A stretch of 64,000 bases of DNA. It comes from Cohnella luojiensis (GTDB lineage: Bacteria > Bacillota > Bacilli > Paenibacillales > Paenibacillaceae). Below are positions 62,156 through 64,000 of this stretch, piece by piece (the first letter of the stretch is position 1; every line of letters begins with the position of its first letter). The stretch spans positions 62,001 through 126,000 of the forward strand of contig NZ_SOMN01000007.1 of assembly GCF_004564235.1 (NCBI RefSeq), read 5' to 3'. The notes beneath the pieces were generated by a model. That model was not told the origin of the DNA. It ran no database searches and saw only the letters and a program-made list of their open reading frames with translations. The translations under genes and the position numbers were made by a program.

Positions 62156-63142
62156 TCAACTGATTTGCGAGGCATTCGAATCGACTTGCTGTTCCTCGTT
62201 ATTTGCGGCTAATTGGGCGGTTTGGATGCCGCTGGTCCAAGTATGATAGTAGTTGGAATTTTTACCGTACGAGTTATCGAGCAGCGTGTTAGGCTTGTCC
62301 ATCAAGCAGGACAGGATATGGCCATGCAGCCTTGAGGTCTGCACATGCCGGTAACCGCTGAACCGTTTGATCGCTTTGTCCACCAGATAATCGGTATACT
62401 TGCCCCAGATCGCCTGCATGGGCAGCGGACCGTTGCCTTTTTTCATCATTCTGACGATCGCGTTGATCGACTTCTTCTCTAACCGGTTATACAGGGAGGT
62501 CCAATCTAAATAATCGCCTCGTCCGTATCTTTCAAGCTGTTCCTGCTCGCCGGTTTTCTCGATGTCCGTACGGAAGAAGCAGAGAAGATCTTTGCCCGGG
62601 GCGCTTTTGGACTGGATCGGCCACAGCTGGTGAGCCATATCGGGCATGAGATAGACGCCGCATTTATTAAATTTTTCGGTTGCCATCTTCAAAGACAAGG
62701 TGTCTCGAACATAGAGATGGACATCGCGGTGACCGTTGAAAATTTGCGCCGTCCGATCGAATTCCGACTCGCTTTTGTAAAAAATGGTTTGCGGAAGCAT
62801 CACGATCCGATGGTGCGGGTATCGGGTGATGACTTTCTCGCGCAGCTTCTGATGAGCCGGATAAAGGTCGCCGAAGTTTCCTCCGCCGTGCAGCACGATA
62901 ATGTGGTCTTTAGGAATGATCAGCGTTTCGGGAAAATCAAGGACGCTGTAACGGGCACGGACGCGAATATCATAGTCCTTGAAGAACGCCTCGGTACCTT
63001 TCATTATCAGCAAGTCCCCGCCATTGCTATGAACGGGATAATCAAGGTAGTAGATGTTTGAACCCCGTGGAATGACATTTAGAATTTGCCGAAGCTTGCT
63101 TTTTAGGCCGTCCATCGGGTGAACGTTACGAATGATCTGCAT
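62156..63142 (-). CDS. Polysaccharide pyruvyl transferase family protein
   Basis: 328 residues from the ATG at 63142 (AAGGGAG nine bases upstream). Adds pyruvate ketals to sugars of exopolysaccharides using phosphoenolpyruvate. Seen: YYLDYPVHSNGGDLLIMKG, VLHGGGNFGDLYP, the HRIVMLPQTIFY segment, LYVRDTLSLKMA and the SRLHGHILSCLM motif near the C-terminus. Similar proteins include PssM and EpsO. Its start overlaps the flippase gene's end. Confidence 0.88.
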   Translation of the reverse strand: MQIIRNVHPMDGLKSKLRQILNVIPRGSNIYYLDYPVHSNGGDLLIMKGTEAFFKDYDIRVRARYSVLDFPETLIIPKDHIIVLHGGGNFGDLYPAHQKLREKVITRYPHHRIVMLPQTIFYKSESEFDRTAQIFNGHRDVHLYVRDTLSLKMATEKFNKCGVYLMPDMAHQLWPIQSKSAPGKDLLCFFRTDIEKTGEQEQLERYGRGDYLDWTSLYNRLEKKSINAIVRMMKKGNGPLPMQAIWGKYTDYLVDKAIKRFSGYRHVQTSRLHGHILSCLMDKPNTLLDNSYGKNSNYYHTWTSGIQTAQLAANNEEQQVDSNASQIS

Positions 63143-64000
63143 GTTCACGAGCTCCCTTACGTTGTTTTTTCTCCCTTATGCGCTCTATCAGGAAACGAAA
63201 ATCGTTCTTATCGTACAGCATTCCGAATAGCCGCACATGAAAGACGATTCGCATCGATGCGAGGGTCACGATTAATCGAATGACCGCGCCGATCAGTAAA
63301 GCAAGGGCGATTCCGTTCAACCCGTATATCGGGGTAAAGACGAATAACAAACCGATCGTGATCGCGAGCGCGATCACCTGCCGGATCAACACAAGTCCGG
63401 GCCGCCCCATCGCGTTAAACGAAGAGGCCAGAATCCATGCGCCCCCTCCGAGAATGCATTCGAAGGAAAGGAGATAGAACGCTTGGCTTGCCGCCAGAAA
63501 CGGCGCGCCGAACAGAATTCCCATCAGGAATTTGCCGATGAACATGCTCGGGATGACGACGATCGTCATGACGATCATCGATAATCGGAATGCACGGCCT
63601 ACCGTGGCGATGATTGTGTCCTTATCCATCCCGGTTACCTTCGGAAAAATAACGTTCGTAATCGCCATTTGAACGACGTTGAACATGCGGGACAGCGCAA
63701 AGACGACGGTGTAAAGGCCAAGTTCCTTCGCGGACAACATCGATAGAATGATGATTTTGTCGAACTGGGAAGACAGCGTGCCGAGCAATTCAACCCCGAA
63801 CACCCTGCCGCCGTAACCGAGCAATAACTTAGCCGCTGCGAGATTCCCTATGCGTTTAAGCTTATTCATTCGATTGACGTCCCATAGACTGCGCGCAGAC
63901 CAGGTCACGACAAGCACGCTGGTCACCAGAACGACGAGCACCGCGTAATGCAGGCTTAAATTGCCTGCCGCCCAAAGTCCGAGCAATCCGGCCAGATTGC
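63126..64000 (-). CDS. Oligosaccharide flippase (Wzx/MATE-like), start beyond the window
   Basis: At least 291 residues visible; the reading frame stays open to the window edge, so the N-terminus is missing. About seven hydrophobic segments remain, with the pattern of the second half of a polysaccharide flippase (SSQFDKIIILSMLSAKELGLYTVVFALSR, FPKVTGMDKDT, a basic cytoplasmic tail ending REKKQRKGAREHADHS). It moves lipid-linked repeat units across the membrane. The 17-base overlap with the pyruvyl transferase start supports one operon. Confidence 0.85.
   Translation of the reverse strand, partial: NLAGLLGLWAAGNLSLHYAVLVVLVTSVLVVTWSARSLWDVNRMNKLKRIGNLAAAKLLLGYGGRVFGVELLGTLSSQFDKIIILSMLSAKELGLYTVVFALSRMFNVVQMAITNVIFPKVTGMDKDTIIATVGRAFRLSMIVMTIVVIPSMFIGKFLMGILFGAPFLAASQAFYLLSFECILGGGAWILASSFNAMGRPGLVLIRQVIALAITIGLLFVFTPIYGLNGIALALLIGAVIRLIVTLASMRIVFHVRLFGMLYDKNDFRFLIERIREKKQRKGAREHADHS

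Overview
The window reads as chromosomal DNA of an endospore-forming, Gram-positive member of the Paenibacillaceae (Cohnella/Paenibacillus-like). The basis is gene content and style: strong AGGAGG-type ribosome binding sites, T-box control of ilvB, a SigI/RsgI pair, Spo0M, a spore-coat transglutaminase (Tgl), an orphan sporulation-type histidine kinase, and IDEAL-domain proteins. No rRNA or tRNA genes, insertion sequences, phage genes or CRISPR arrays were seen. Most genes are on the minus strand.

Layout. 1-3.4 kb: a cut-off IDEAL-domain gene, spo0M, and a divergent TetR regulator/MFS exporter pair. 3.5-8.5 kb: a co-directional set of histidine kinase, leucyl aminopeptidase, MFS transporter and sulfite-oxidase-like protein, ending in one terminator. 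8.6-11.2 kb: sigI-rsgI, whose RsgI carries an extreme Lys/Asp tail, with a SigI-type promoter just upstream, then a small zinc-finger-like protein. 11.4-24 kb: peroxiredoxin and branched-chain amino acid genes (leuA, an aminotransferase, leuB; ilvB-ilvN-ilvC behind a T-box). These are interrupted at 16.5-20 kb by a tight five-gene operon: K+ channel, unknown protein, small lipoprotein, glutathionylspermidine-synthase-like ATP-grasp protein, DUF350 membrane protein. 24-32 kb: infC-rpmI-rplT with its leader, two glycosyltransferases, two PAP2 phosphatases and trmB. 32-36.3 kb: a plus-strand run of radical SAM protein, mnmM, a VOC protein, manA, a membrane protein and moaB. 36.4-48.3 kb: single metabolic genes, a YkoS-like membrane protein divergent from an LTA-synthase-like enzyme, a membrane-GNAT fusion, and tgl. 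48.4-52.2 kb: a sulfate ABC transporter. 52.4-56 kb: YigZ, a membrane protein, a small XRE regulator and two membrane-anchored proteins with disordered stems. 56-64 kb: the end of an exopolysaccharide operon (flippase, pyruvyl transferase, GDP-mannose pyrophosphorylase, UDP-glucose dehydrogenase). Its last gene encodes a secreted protein of about 1070 residues made of three repeats of about 315 residues.

Most unusual items: the K+ channel/ATP-grasp/DUF350 operon; the triple-repeat secreted protein attached to the polysaccharide operon; four 52-bp tandem repeats upstream of leuB with a 20-nt core found again, inverted, 23 kb away; the long inverted repeat between ilvN and ilvC; and the RsgI Lys/Asp tail encoded by slippage-prone DNA. 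All function calls are from reading sequence only; no database search was run.
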